NCBI GenBank assembly: GCA_016784245.1
Contig: JADHVA010000012.1
Span: 1 to 14,017, forward strand
Reading direction: 5' to 3'
DNA from: Nanobdellota archaeon
Lineage (GTDB): Archaea; Nanobdellota; Nanobdellia; SCGC-AAA011-G17; GW2011-AR17
Length of the DNA: 14,017 bases
Position 1 is the stretch's first letter; every line of letters starts with the position of its first letter. Below are positions 1-6,022 of the stretch, one piece after another. The notes below the pieces were generated by a model. It worked only from the letters and a program-made list of their open reading frames with translations. It was not told the DNA's origin and did not search any database. A program made the position numbers and the translations under genes.

Positions 1-709
1 GAAGCCAATTACACATGGTTTTGCTCCAGTTTATGTTTCTGGATTACAAGATAAAGCAAAAGCATATAGAACATTTTTAGAAGAAAAAGCAAATAGAGAA
101 TTGAAACATTTAAAGCAAGAAAAAAGAAAAAGATTTGTAGATAAATTAATTAGAATAGCTATTGAGGGAACGGAAATTCCGAAATCTTTTGTAAATTTCT
201 TAAGAGATAATAAAAAAGAAGAAAGTAATGGAAAAGATATAGTTTATTTAACCCCTTCAGTGATTTCATTAAATGATTATAATATTAGAGCGAAAATTTT
301 CTTAGAAGGAGTTATTGCACATGAAATTTTTCATCATCTACAAAGAGAATTAGGTATTGCAGCTAGATTTCCAGCTTCAAGAGAAGGTTGGGCACATACT
401 TTAGATGAATTATATGGATTATCATTTATTCCAAATTATTTAGAAATTAGAGATAGTACTTGTAAAGATTTAGCTATTCATTCTTTAGCATTTTTAGGAA
501 AAGAAGATGAAGAAATAGAAGCAGATCCTTTAGTTAAAGCTGGATTAAAAGCAGTGAATGATGATATTTTAGAAACAAATGGATCTTCTCTAAAAAAAAG
601 AATAGAAATTTTTGGACAAAGAGCTCATGATGAAAGTTATTTAGGTTATGGTGAAATAATGACCTTGCATCATTTGTTTGTTGATCAATTAGGAAGTTTG
701 GAGAATTAA
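1..709 (+). CDS. Putative zinc metalloprotease-like protein (5'-truncated)
   Basis: The reading frame is open from base 2 through the TAA at 707-709, so the gene begins upstream of the window. The TTG at 101 is not a convincing start because the frame continues before it without a stop. The visible 235 residues are hydrophilic, with a Lys/Glu-rich helical stretch near bases 70-150. An HEIFHH motif lies at 320-337, and EGWAH follows at 383-397, its Glu about 17 residues after the second motif His. HExxH plus a downstream Glu is the zinc-ligand arrangement of gluzincin peptidases, so a metallopeptidase is a fair inference. The substrate and family are unknown, and the spacing could be coincidental. 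No membrane segment is visible in this part. The lost N-terminus may hold further domains. Confidence 0.8.
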   Translation, partial: KPITHGFAPVYVSGLQDKAKAYRTFLEEKANRELKHLKQEKRKRFVDKLIRIAIEGTEIPKSFVNFLRDNKKEESNGKDIVYLTPSVISLNDYNIRAKIFLEGVIAHEIFHHLQRELGIAARFPASREGWAHTLDELYGLSFIPNYLEIRDSTCKDLAIHSLAFLGKEDEEIEADPLVKAGLKAVNDDILETNGSSLKKRIEIFGQRAHDESYLGYGEIMTLHHLFVDQLGSLEN

Positions 710-940
710 AAGCTTGCATTTTCTTCTCCATCTTTTTATTGCTGACATGAGAAAAAAAAATTATTTTAGTATTTATTTATTATGGTTGTTTAATTTAGTT
801 GTTTGTGAAGAAGCTGTGTTAAATCTAAGTCAAGAAAAAGCAAAAAGATTTTGTTTGCAGTGACTTAAAATAATAAAAGTATGTACTTTACATAAATTAT
901 ATGGAATACCATTATCTAATTATATGACATATTGTTTAGT
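710..940. other. Intergenic region, little content
   Basis: About 230 bases with no well-supported gene. A 38-codon ORF (747-863, plus) begins Met-Arg-Lys-Lys, continues hydrophobic and has a Cys after Leu-Val-Val. It lacks a ribosome binding site or a placed TATA box and may be chance. AT-rich stretches near 886-903 could hold the promoter of the next gene, but no single box stands out. Confidence 0.4.
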
Positions 941-1363
941 ATGAAAACAAACCTTGAAAAACTTTGTTTAGCAAGCAAACCAGTCGAACGAGAATATAAA
1001 CATATCCAATACAAGCTTTGCAAAGGATCAAACAATTATACATTGACCCTTTGGCAGTTTGAATTAGACTCAGTAGAATCTCAAGCAAAAGCATATTCAT
1101 ATGGAATAGATGTACCTGTAAAATACGAATATAGTCTGGGAATAAAGACTTGGTCTCGAGAGAATTTTACACCTAGGATGCCGAGTCATTATGTTTCTTT
1201 AAATGAATTTCAAGATTTATTTGATCTAATTAATAATCTTGAAAATTTTAGAAGAGTAGAGAATTTTTTACTTAATAGAAGTTATATTAATGAAGAATCT
1301 AAAGAAGATTTATTTAATTCATTGAGAAAGGTTTATCCTAAAAATTTAAAAAGAGCAGTTTAA
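941..1363 (+). CDS. Hypothetical protein, 140 aa
   Basis: Not recognised. The ATG at 941 is preferred over an in-frame TTG at 932 because it is the first standard start, though neither has a clear Shine-Dalgarno sequence. The product is soluble and of mixed charge. The N-terminal half (about residues 18-75) alternates polar and aromatic residues (Tyr, Trp, Phe), which suggests beta strands. The C-terminal third (about 85-140) looks helical and ends in a basic tail. There is no signal peptide, membrane segment or catalytic motif. It stands alone, with a T-rich stretch after its stop. The flanking genes are a metalloprotease-like protein and a PHP phosphoesterase, and neither suggests a role. 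Composition resembles ordinary coding sequence here, so it is probably a real gene. Confidence 0.65.
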   Translation: MKTNLEKLCLASKPVEREYKHIQYKLCKGSNNYTLTLWQFELDSVESQAKAYSYGIDVPVKYEYSLGIKTWSRENFTPRMPSHYVSLNEFQDLFDLINNLENFRRVENFLLNRSYINEESKEDLFNSLRKVYPKNLKRAV

Positions 1364-1370
1364 AATTAAA

Positions 1371-1383
1371 TTTTTTATTTTTT
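1371..1383 (+). terminator. Oligo-T terminator
   Basis: Two runs of six T separated by one A begin 8 bases after the stop codon of the preceding gene. Archaeal intrinsic termination works on U-tracts without needing a hairpin. Confidence 0.45.
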
Positions 1384-1408
1384 GTAATTAATATTTCTAC
1401 TTAGTAAA

Positions 1409-1418
1409 ACTTTTAAAG
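1409..1418 (+). promoter_or_regulatory. TATA box of the PHP gene
   Basis: ACTTTTAAAG sits 22-31 bases before the ATG at 1440. That is where an archaeal TATA box would lie if transcription began at or next to the start codon. No Shine-Dalgarno sequence is present, which agrees with a leaderless transcript. Confidence 0.5.
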
Positions 1419-1439
1419 AGCCTTATTAAAACCTAATGA

Positions 1440-2108
1440 ATGAGAATAATAAACCCCTACTCAGATATGCACAGCCATACTTTTACTTATTCAGATGGAT
1501 TAAATTCAGTTGATGAAATGGTAATTATGGCAGGAAGAACAGGCATAAGAAAATTTGCAATAACAGATCATTCTATTTCTCATTTAAGACAACATGATAT
1601 TGAAAAAAAAACAAGTGCATCATGTGTGAGATTTAGATGGAAAAATATTCATAATGATGTAAAAGTAATTTTTGGAGTTGAAGCAGATTTAATTAGTGAA
1701 AATGGTCGTGTAGATTTTTTAAATTATTCAAAAACAAGAGATTTTGTAATTTTATCTGCACATAGACATGTATATCAAGGAGATCCAGAAAAAATAACTG
1801 AAGGATATATTAAAGCATTAGAAAGACATCATGAAGAAATTGATTGTATTGGACATCTTTGTGCTAATTATTTTGGAAAGGAAGTCAATGTTGAAAGAGT
1901 TGTTGATGCAGCTAATCATTTTAATGTGCCTGTTGAATTAAATTGTGCAAATTTAGCATTTGGAAAAACAAATATGGAAAAGTTGAATCAAATGTTAGGA
2001 ATGGTTGATAGGATTTATGTTAATAGTGATTCACATACCTTGTATGATATGATGTATCTAAGAATAGAAGGATTAAAATTCTTGAGAGAGAAAGGATATG
2101 TTGAGTAA
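1440..2108 (+). CDS. PHP-domain metal-dependent phosphoesterase
   Basis: A 222-residue protein that is essentially one PHP domain, the trinuclear-metal hydrolase fold of histidinol phosphatases, YcdX-like enzymes and DNA polymerase-associated phosphatases. The expected ligands are all visible in order: D9, H11 and H13, D19, D43-H44, E81 (in GVEAD), H108/H110, H139 and D197/H199 near the C-terminus. A hydrolase acting on a phosphate ester is therefore well supported. The substrate is not: histidinol phosphate, a nucleotide or another phosphoester are all possible, and no histidine-biosynthesis gene is nearby. No transmembrane segment or extra domain is seen. The ATG at 1440 is supported by a TATA box at leaderless distance. 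The gene converges on the tRNA, with four bases between its stop and the tRNA 3' end. Confidence 0.88.
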   Translation: MRIINPYSDMHSHTFTYSDGLNSVDEMVIMAGRTGIRKFAITDHSISHLRQHDIEKKTSASCVRFRWKNIHNDVKVIFGVEADLISENGRVDFLNYSKTRDFVILSAHRHVYQGDPEKITEGYIKALERHHEEIDCIGHLCANYFGKEVNVERVVDAANHFNVPVELNCANLAFGKTNMEKLNQMLGMVDRIYVNSDSHTLYDMMYLRIEGLKFLREKGYVE

Positions 2109-2157
2109 AATACGCCGAGACTGGGATTTGAACCCAGATATCCAAAGGAAACAGGAT

Positions 2158-2175
2158 TTCTTCGTTATTATAACC
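2158..2175 (-). other. tRNA intron 2 (position 37/38)
   Basis: Eighteen bases at the canonical archaeal tRNA intron site, just 3' of the anticodon-adjacent A37. The bulges are UA^G and AA^A. The central helix is CUGC with GAAG (three pairs and one G-A mismatch). The inner hairpin is GUUA-UAA-UAAC. Cutting after the second base of each bulge restores exactly a seven-base loop. Confidence 0.8.
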
Positions 2176-2183
2176 TAGCAGTC

Positions 2184-2203
2184 ATACACTCTCTCTATGA
2201 GAT
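2184..2203 (-). other. tRNA intron 1 (position 29/30)
   Basis: Twenty bases inside the 5' strand of the anticodon stem. The bulge-helix-bulge is complete. The four-pair central helix is GCGC (2206-2209) with GUGU (2186-2189). The three-base bulges are AG^A and AU^G, cut after the second base. The inner helix is UCUC/GAGA around a five-base loop. Position 29/30 is a known noncanonical archaeal tRNA intron site. Confidence 0.82.
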
Positions 2204-2257
2204 CTGCGCAATACCAGATTATGCGATCTCGGCAATATCCCTTCAAAATAAGCTTTA

Positions 2258-2267
2258 GTTTAAAAGC
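2258..2267 (-). promoter_or_regulatory. TATA box of tRNA-Ser
   Basis: GCTTTTAAAC on the minus strand lies 25-34 bases before the tRNA 5' end. It sits inside a short inverted repeat (AAGCTTT at 2250-2256, AAAGCTT at 2263-2269) that may be incidental. Confidence 0.5.
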
Positions 2268-2294
2268 TTTATGTTAAAAGAAAAAAATAAAAAA

Positions 2295-3047
2295 TTATTT
2301 CTTTTTAGAAGCAAATCCTTCAAATGCTCTAAGAATTTCCAAAGGTATAGCAAATACTATAGTATTACTCTGATCACTAGAGATATCATTCATACTTTGT
2401 AAAGTTCTCAAATGTAAAGCTCCTGGATTCATTGCTAAAACTTTTGCTGCTTTTGACAAATTATCTGCTGCTTGAGCCTCTCCTTCTGCCTTTGTAATTA
2501 CAGCTCTTCTTTCTCTCTCAGCTTCAGCTTGTTTTCCAATAACTCTTTTCATTTCCTCAGGTAAAACAATATCTTTTAGTTCAACAGAATTAACTTTAAT
2601 ACCCCAAGGATCTGTTTCTTTGTCAACAATATCTTTGATCTTTTTTGCAACTTTATCTCGCTTTGCAAGTAAATCATCAAGTTCAACTTCACCAACAATA
2701 TTTCTCATAGTAGTTTGAGCTAACTGAGAAATTGCATAAGTATAATGTTCAACTTCTAAAATTGCTTTCTTTGCATCAGTAACCTTGTAATAAATAACTG
2801 CATTCACTTTTACAGAAATGTTATCTCCAGTCATTGCTTCTTGATCTGGAACATCAGCAACTCTAACCCTCATATCTGCTTTTTGATGAGATTGAAGAAT
2901 TGGAATAACAATATTCAAACCAGGTTTTAATATTGAAGAAAATTTACCTAAAGTGAATTTTACACTTCTTTCATATTCCTTGATAACTTTAAGACTAGAT
3001 AATAAAACTACACCACCTATTATTGCTATTGATAATCCGATTGCCAT
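2295..3047 (-). CDS. Stomatin/prohibitin-like SPFH protein
   Basis: A 250-residue member of the SPFH/Band 7 superfamily. An N-terminal hydrophobic segment (about 2-20) anchors it, and the SPFH domain follows (about 20-180). Characteristic stretches include LKPGLNIVIPIL near 40-50, the VADVPDQEAMTGDN region near 63-76, and the AEAERERRA helix near 174-182 that begins the coiled-coil C-terminal part. Such proteins oligomerise on membranes and organise microdomains, often serving membrane proteases. In many archaea stomatin is encoded beside NfeD; no NfeD gene is next to this one. Instead a multi-pass membrane protein lies 16 bases upstream in the same direction, and an M50 protease is divergent beyond it. 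The start has no clear Shine-Dalgarno, so it probably depends on the upstream gene's transcript. Confidence 0.9.
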   Translation of the reverse strand: MAIGLSIAIIGGVVLLSSLKVIKEYERSVKFTLGKFSSILKPGLNIVIPILQSHQKADMRVRVADVPDQEAMTGDNISVKVNAVIYYKVTDAKKAILEVEHYTYAISQLAQTTMRNIVGEVELDDLLAKRDKVAKKIKDIVDKETDPWGIKVNSVELKDIVLPEEMKRVIGKQAEAERERRAVITKAEGEAQAADNLSKAAKVLAMNPGALHLRTLQSMNDISSDQSNTIVFAIPLEILRAFEGFASKKK

Positions 3048-3063
3048 TTTAGATTAATATTAT

Positions 3064-3525
3064 TTATTGAGTTAATAAGTTTTGTGATTTAATTAGAAAT
3101 AAAGTTAGTAGAGAAGATGCAGCAAAGATTGTAAAATAAGTTAAATTCAAGGAAGTTAATAGTAATAATAAAGGTGGAAAGAATAAAAATATTTTTCTCA
3201 CTAATTTTTTGGATCCAGAAACTATTCCAAAGATTAAAATTAATGAAGCTATGTAGAAGTTTAAAGTTAGTAAAGATAAAGAAAAGTAAAAATATTTTTC
3301 TTTTAGTAGAAATGAAGATAAAATTCCTAGAATAATTGCTATATAAGTTAGGTAAGTATTTGTGAAATTGTAATAAAAAAGTAAAATTGAAATTAATAAA
3401 ATAAGTATAAGTTCTGTAATTTTTATGTATTTATTTCCAAGTTTAATTTCTTCTTTACAAAAGTGTCTAATTAGTAAGCCAATTAGTAAACCTGAAAAAA
3501 CAATTAATGGTAAAAGGAATATCAT
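3064..3525 (-). CDS. Multi-pass membrane protein of unknown function
   Basis: A 153-residue, very hydrophobic protein with about six predicted membrane spans: residues near 1-20, 36-53, 56-75, 79-103, 110-127 and 130-147. Short basic loops (for example KEK near 76 and KK near 105) separate them. No family was recognised and no catalytic motif stands out. It is the first gene of a two-gene unit with the stomatin-like protein, 16 bases apart, occupying the place where many archaea have the stomatin partner NfeD. A membrane partner of the stomatin is therefore plausible, by context only. The ATG at 3525 is supported by a TATA element 23-31 bases upstream that is shared with the divergent M50 protease. 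Confidence 0.75.
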   Translation of the reverse strand: MIFLLPLIVFSGLLIGLLIRHFCKEEIKLGNKYIKITELILILLISILLFYYNFTNTYLTYIAIILGILSSFLLKEKYFYFSLSLLTLNFYIASLILIFGIVSGSKKLVRKIFLFFPPLLLLLTSLNLTYFTIFAASSLLTLFLIKSQNLLTQ

Positions 3526-3547
3526 GCTTATGATAAAGAACGAATAG

Positions 3548-3556
3548 TTTTTTAAA
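3548..3556. promoter_or_regulatory. Shared bidirectional TATA element
   Basis: TTTTTTAAA contains the palindrome TTTAAA centred at 3553.5. It lies about 26 bases before the plus-strand ATG at 3579 and about 28 before the minus-strand ATG at 3525. No other TATA-like element exists in the 53-base gap, so one element appears to serve both genes. Confidence 0.55.
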
Positions 3557-3578
3557 GTATTTATTCTTGAAAAGAGAT

Positions 3579-4127
3579 ATGTTGTTAAGTTTATTTGAAA
3601 TTGGACAGTTTATTATATTAACTTTAGCACTTGGATATATCTTTTCTGGATTTATTAAAACTGATCCGTATAAGCCAAGAAAGTTTTTTGATTGGGAAGA
3701 TATCAAATTTGCAGCTATTGTATCTACACCTGCAGTTGTACTACATGAGTTTGGACATAAGTTTGTAGCATTAGCATTTGGATTAGATGCGACATTTTTT
3801 GTTTGGGGTACTGGATTAATAATAGGAATTATTCTAAAAGCAATAAATTCACCATTTTTATTTTTAGCACCTGCATATGTTGCAATTAGTGGATCAGCTT
3901 TACCTTACCAAAGTGCTTTGATAGCTTTTGCTGGACCCCTAGTAAATTTATTATTATTTGGACTTAGTATTATTGTTATCAAAACTAAAAAGAAAATGTC
4001 AGAAAAAGAATTAATTGGTTGGACAATTTCTAAAAAATTGAATATCTTTTTGTTTATCTTTAATATGATACCAATTGGTCCTTTAGATGGAGCTCAAGTT
4101 TTGAATGGTTTAATGGGAATGTTTTAG
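3579..4127 (+). CDS. M50 family site-2-type membrane protease
   Basis: A 182-residue membrane zinc protease of the site-2 protease family, which cuts substrates within the bilayer. The zinc motif HEFGH is at residues 56-60 inside a hydrophobic span. The second signature, N162...GPLDG with D170 as third ligand, lies in a C-terminal span. AGPLVN (118-123) is also typical. It is short for the family: a core protease with no PDZ or CBS domain. The ATG at 3579 is preferred to the TTG at 3567 because it sits 26 bases from the TATA element and gives a hydrophobic N-terminus. The gene diverges from the membrane-protein/stomatin pair, and SPFH proteins often associate with membrane proteases, so a shared role is plausible. 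Its stop lies two bases from the convergent TFE stop. Confidence 0.88.
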   Translation: MLLSLFEIGQFIILTLALGYIFSGFIKTDPYKPRKFFDWEDIKFAAIVSTPAVVLHEFGHKFVALAFGLDATFFVWGTGLIIGIILKAINSPFLFLAPAYVAISGSALPYQSALIAFAGPLVNLLLFGLSIIVIKTKKKMSEKELIGWTISKKLNIFLFIFNMIPIGPLDGAQVLNGLMGMF

Positions 4128-4129
4128 AA

Positions 4130-4981
4130 TTATTTTTTTAATATTTTTTTAAGAACTTTTTTTATAACTTTCTTAGCAGGTTTTTTCTTAGATTTCTTTT
4201 CAACTTTCTTTGTTACTTTTGGAATTTTCTTTGTTACTTTCTTTTTACTCTTCTTTGCTATTTTCTTTTTAACTTTCTTCTTTGCTTTTTTCTTAGCTTT
4301 CTTTTTCTTCTTTACTTTCTTTTCTTTAGGAGGTAAAGCATCTTTTATTGCCTTTCTTGTTGCTGCTCTTTCTTCTCTTGCTTTCTTTTGTTCCTTATCT
4401 CTAGCTCTTTTAATTCTTGTTTCTTCCCTAATAGATTTTTTCTTTCTCTCTTCAATTATCTCTAAAGCAACTTTATTATATTCTTCAACTTCAAGACCTA
4501 AGGAAATAATTTGTTTTTGTAAATTTGCAATTGTTTTTTGATTATCTTGTTGCATTAATAATGAACCACATTCTGTACAATGAAAATCTTGATCCATTGC
4601 ATTATCAATTCCTAACCTAACACAACCAGAAGGACAAACATAAAATATACCATCTTTTTCTCTATTAACTCTATCTTTAAATTCTTGTAATTTTTTTTGT
4701 TTGAATCTCCAAATAGCATTAAAAGTACTTTTTTCATTTAATGACCAATAATAAATATACCAACCTTTTCTCTTATCTTTTTTTCTTGTTGACATAACTA
4801 AATTGTATTCTCCAAGTCTGTATAACATATTTCTAACTTGATTAACAGTAATGTTTAAGTTTTCAGCTAGTTTGAATTCACTAACATTCTTTTTACTCCA
4901 TAGAATATCAATTAAGGGTAATATATCATCCCCAAGGGATAATGAGACAAAATCCTCCAAGACTTCTTTTGTTAGTTTCAT
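4130..4981 (-). CDS. tfe: Transcription factor E (TFE alpha) with lysine-rich tail
   Basis: A 283-residue archaeal homologue of TFIIE-alpha, which helps RNA polymerase open promoters with TBP and TFB. Residues about 1-90 form the winged-helix domain, with helices around VSEFKLAENL and VNQVRNMLYRL and a wing containing RKKDKRKGWYIYYW. Residues 111-140 are the zinc ribbon, with C116 and C120 (a CX3C pair) and C135 and C138 (CX2C). A charged coiled coil follows (about 148-210). The last 66 residues, from 218, contain about 40 lysines in KKK-A/V/I runs with Ser, Thr and Pro, resembling histone H1 tails. Typical archaeal TFE is nearer 170-200 residues, so the tail is an addition. A TATA box at 5007-5016 supports the start. 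Confidence 0.9.
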   Translation of the reverse strand: MKLTKEVLEDFVSLSLGDDILPLIDILWSKKNVSEFKLAENLNITVNQVRNMLYRLGEYNLVMSTRKKDKRKGWYIYYWSLNEKSTFNAIWRFKQKKLQEFKDRVNREKDGIFYVCPSGCVRLGIDNAMDQDFHCTECGSLLMQQDNQKTIANLQKQIISLGLEVEEYNKVALEIIEERKKKSIREETRIKRARDKEQKKAREERAATRKAIKDALPPKEKKVKKKKKAKKKAKKKVKKKIAKKSKKKVTKKIPKVTKKVEKKSKKKPAKKVIKKVLKKILKK

Positions 4982-5006
4982 TGTCGACGATTAATTAGGA
5001 AAAAAA

Positions 5007-5016
5007 TTAATTTATA
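5007..5016 (-). promoter_or_regulatory. TATA box of tfe
   Basis: TATAAATTAA on the minus strand, 26-35 bases before the ATG at 4981. It predicts a leaderless or very short-leader transcript. No Shine-Dalgarno sequence is visible. Confidence 0.5.
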
Positions 5017-5098
5017 TTTTGCCGAAGGTAGTATATAAATGTTTGGTTTTTTATTTTTTTCAAAAGAACAAATAACGATTTCATCATAAATTTCTGCG

Positions 5099-5112
5099 AA
5101 AGGTTTTTAAAG
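5099..5112 (+). promoter_or_regulatory. BRE/TATA promoter of the coiled-coil pair
   Basis: AAAGGTTTTTAAAG resembles a BRE followed by a TATA box. With the usual 25-base spacing, transcription would start near 5133, leaving a leader of about 27 bases that holds the Shine-Dalgarno site at 5147. Confidence 0.5.
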
Positions 5113-5146
5113 AAAAGTGCATTGTAAATGTTTAGCTCGAATGAGT

Positions 5147-5153
5147 GGAGGTG
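5147..5153 (+). promoter_or_regulatory. Strong Shine-Dalgarno GGAGGTG
   Basis: A seven-base match to the archaeal 16S 3' end (CACCTCC), six bases before the ATG at 5160. It fixes that ATG as the start instead of the in-frame GTG at 5145, which overlaps the site. Confidence 0.75.
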
Positions 5154-5159
5154 TACCCT

Positions 5160-5558
5160 ATGGGATTATTTGGAAATAAAAAAGATGATAAAAATGAATT
5201 ACCACCACTGAATTTTCCGGAATTACCAAATTCAGTTCCTTCTTTTGAACAGGAAAAATCAATGAAAGTCTCAGATGCTAAAGAAATCAAAGAAGCTATT
5301 TCAAATTCGGATGTGCCACAAATGCAACCCGTTTCATCAGATATGTCTGAAAAGCCTTTGTTTGTGAAAATCGAAAAATACAAAGATTTGGTTAACACGC
5401 TTGGAAAGCTGAAAGCTAGATTAAATGATGCAGATCATATTTTGCAAAATTTAAACGACCTAAAAGAAAAAGAAAATAGAGAATTATCTGCATGGCATAG
5501 TGATCTAGAGAAAGTTAGAAACCAATTATTAGATATTGATAGAAAACTCTTTGAATAA
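5160..5558 (+). CDS. Small coiled-coil protein (first of pair)
   Basis: A 132-residue soluble protein, not assigned to a named family. It begins MGLFGNKK, followed by a Pro-rich linker (LPPLNFPELPNSVPS, about 17-31), a low-complexity acidic middle, and then PLFVKIEKYKDL (about 66-77), which leads into a long helix to the C-terminus with heptad-like Leu/Ile spacing. Glu and Lys dominate the helix, so a coiled coil is likely. No membrane segment or catalytic motif is seen. It is followed after two bases by another coiled-coil gene, so the two are probably co-transcribed and may form one filament-like or scaffold complex. The start is fixed by a strong Shine-Dalgarno. Confidence 0.75.
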   Translation: MGLFGNKKDDKNELPPLNFPELPNSVPSFEQEKSMKVSDAKEIKEAISNSDVPQMQPVSSDMSEKPLFVKIEKYKDLVNTLGKLKARLNDADHILQNLNDLKEKENRELSAWHSDLEKVRNQLLDIDRKLFE

Positions 5559-5560
5559 AA

Positions 5561-5968
5561 ATGGTAAAAAAGAAGAAAAGAAAAAAAGTTGTAGTACACA
5601 AAAAGAAAAAGGAAGAAAGTGTACATGTGAGATTGGATAATCCAATTTCTAAACGAAAAAGAATTCTTCAAACTGCAGTTATGACCGTTGAATTATTAAA
5701 AAAATATGAAGTGGTTAGAGAGTTAAGAAAAGAGAAAGTGAAAGAGATGGATAAATTAAGAGTTGTTTTAAGTGATATTAAAAAGATGACAAAAAGAATT
5801 AAAGTGCAAGATTTACCAAAAGTAAAAGGAATAGAAGAGAAACATAAAGAACATAAAATAGTGATGAAAGCAAAAAATATTGAAAAACATGAAAAGATAG
5901 TAAAAGTTCATAAGAGTGGTATTGAAAGTCAACTTGATGAATTAAGAAGAAAATTAGAAACTCTTTAA
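5561..5968 (+). CDS. Small basic coiled-coil protein (second of pair)
   Basis: A 135-residue, strongly basic protein of no recognised family. The first 20 residues are a Lys/Arg/Val/His tract (MVKKKKRKKVVV...), which could bind nucleic acid or acidic partners. Residues about 30-85 and 92-135 are Lys/Glu-rich with regular Leu, Val and Ile, typical of coiled coil. There is no membrane segment. The ATG lies two bases after the preceding stop, too close for its own promoter or a separate leader, so translation is probably coupled. The first gene's acidic middle and this gene's basic head could be complementary, but that is a guess. A run of eight T follows the stop. Confidence 0.75.
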   Translation: MVKKKKRKKVVVHKKKKEESVHVRLDNPISKRKRILQTAVMTVELLKKYEVVRELRKEKVKEMDKLRVVLSDIKKMTKRIKVQDLPKVKGIEEKHKEHKIVMKAKNIEKHEKIVKVHKSGIESQLDELRRKLETL

Positions 5969-5971
5969 TTC

Positions 5972-5979
5972 TTTTTTTT
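5972..5979 (+). terminator. Oligo-T terminator after coiled-coil operon
   Basis: Eight consecutive T begin four bases after the stop of the coiled-coil pair and lie before the alaS promoter, as expected of an archaeal U-tract terminator. Confidence 0.45.
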
Positions 5980-5993
5980 ATTTATACAAAATT

Positions 5994-6003
5994 ATTTAAA
6001 TAG
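5994..6003 (+). promoter_or_regulatory. TATA box of alaS
   Basis: ATTTAAATAG, 20-29 bases before the ATG at 6023. It predicts transcription starting at or next to the start codon. No Shine-Dalgarno is present. Confidence 0.5.
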
Positions 6004-6022
6004 ATCTTTCTATAAATAATCT

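Larger units (their letters stand above)
2113..2233 (-). tRNA. tRNA-Ser(GCT) with two introns
   Basis: Read on the minus strand from 2233. The acceptor stem is GCCGAGA/TCTCGGC with discriminator G at 2113. The D arm is GCA/TGC with GG in its loop. The T arm is CTGGG-TTCAAAT-CCCAG. The anticodon arm only forms after two inserts are removed: 20 nt at 2184-2203 (position 29/30) and 18 nt at 2158-2175 (position 37/38). The spliced stem is CAGGA/TCCTG, five perfect pairs, around the seven-base loop CTGCTAA, giving anticodon GCT. A 14-nt variable region with a small TCC/GGA stem makes it class II. Class II, G73 and GCT all agree with serine (AGC/AGT codons). Mature length is 83 nt; CCA is not encoded. 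Elongator Met was considered because CTCAT follows the D arm, but no partner for its stem exists. Confidence 0.88.

Noticed and set aside
747..863. A 38-codon ORF with a basic start, hydrophobic core and a Cys resembling a lipobox, tempting because lspA is nearby
   Set aside because: No Shine-Dalgarno or placed TATA box. Val before Cys is poor for a lipobox. ORFs of this length arise by chance in AT-rich DNA, and the LspA gene is 11 kb away.
2196..2203. Reading the tRNA as elongator Met because CTCATA follows the D arm
   Set aside because: A CAGAT anticodon stem has no ATCTG partner outside the T stem, and the variable region would be wrong. The two-intron serine reading resolves every arm.
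4133..4330. Low-complexity T/C-rich stretch considered as a DNA repeat or regulatory element
   Set aside because: It is the antisense of the lysine codons in the TFE tail and stays in frame throughout.
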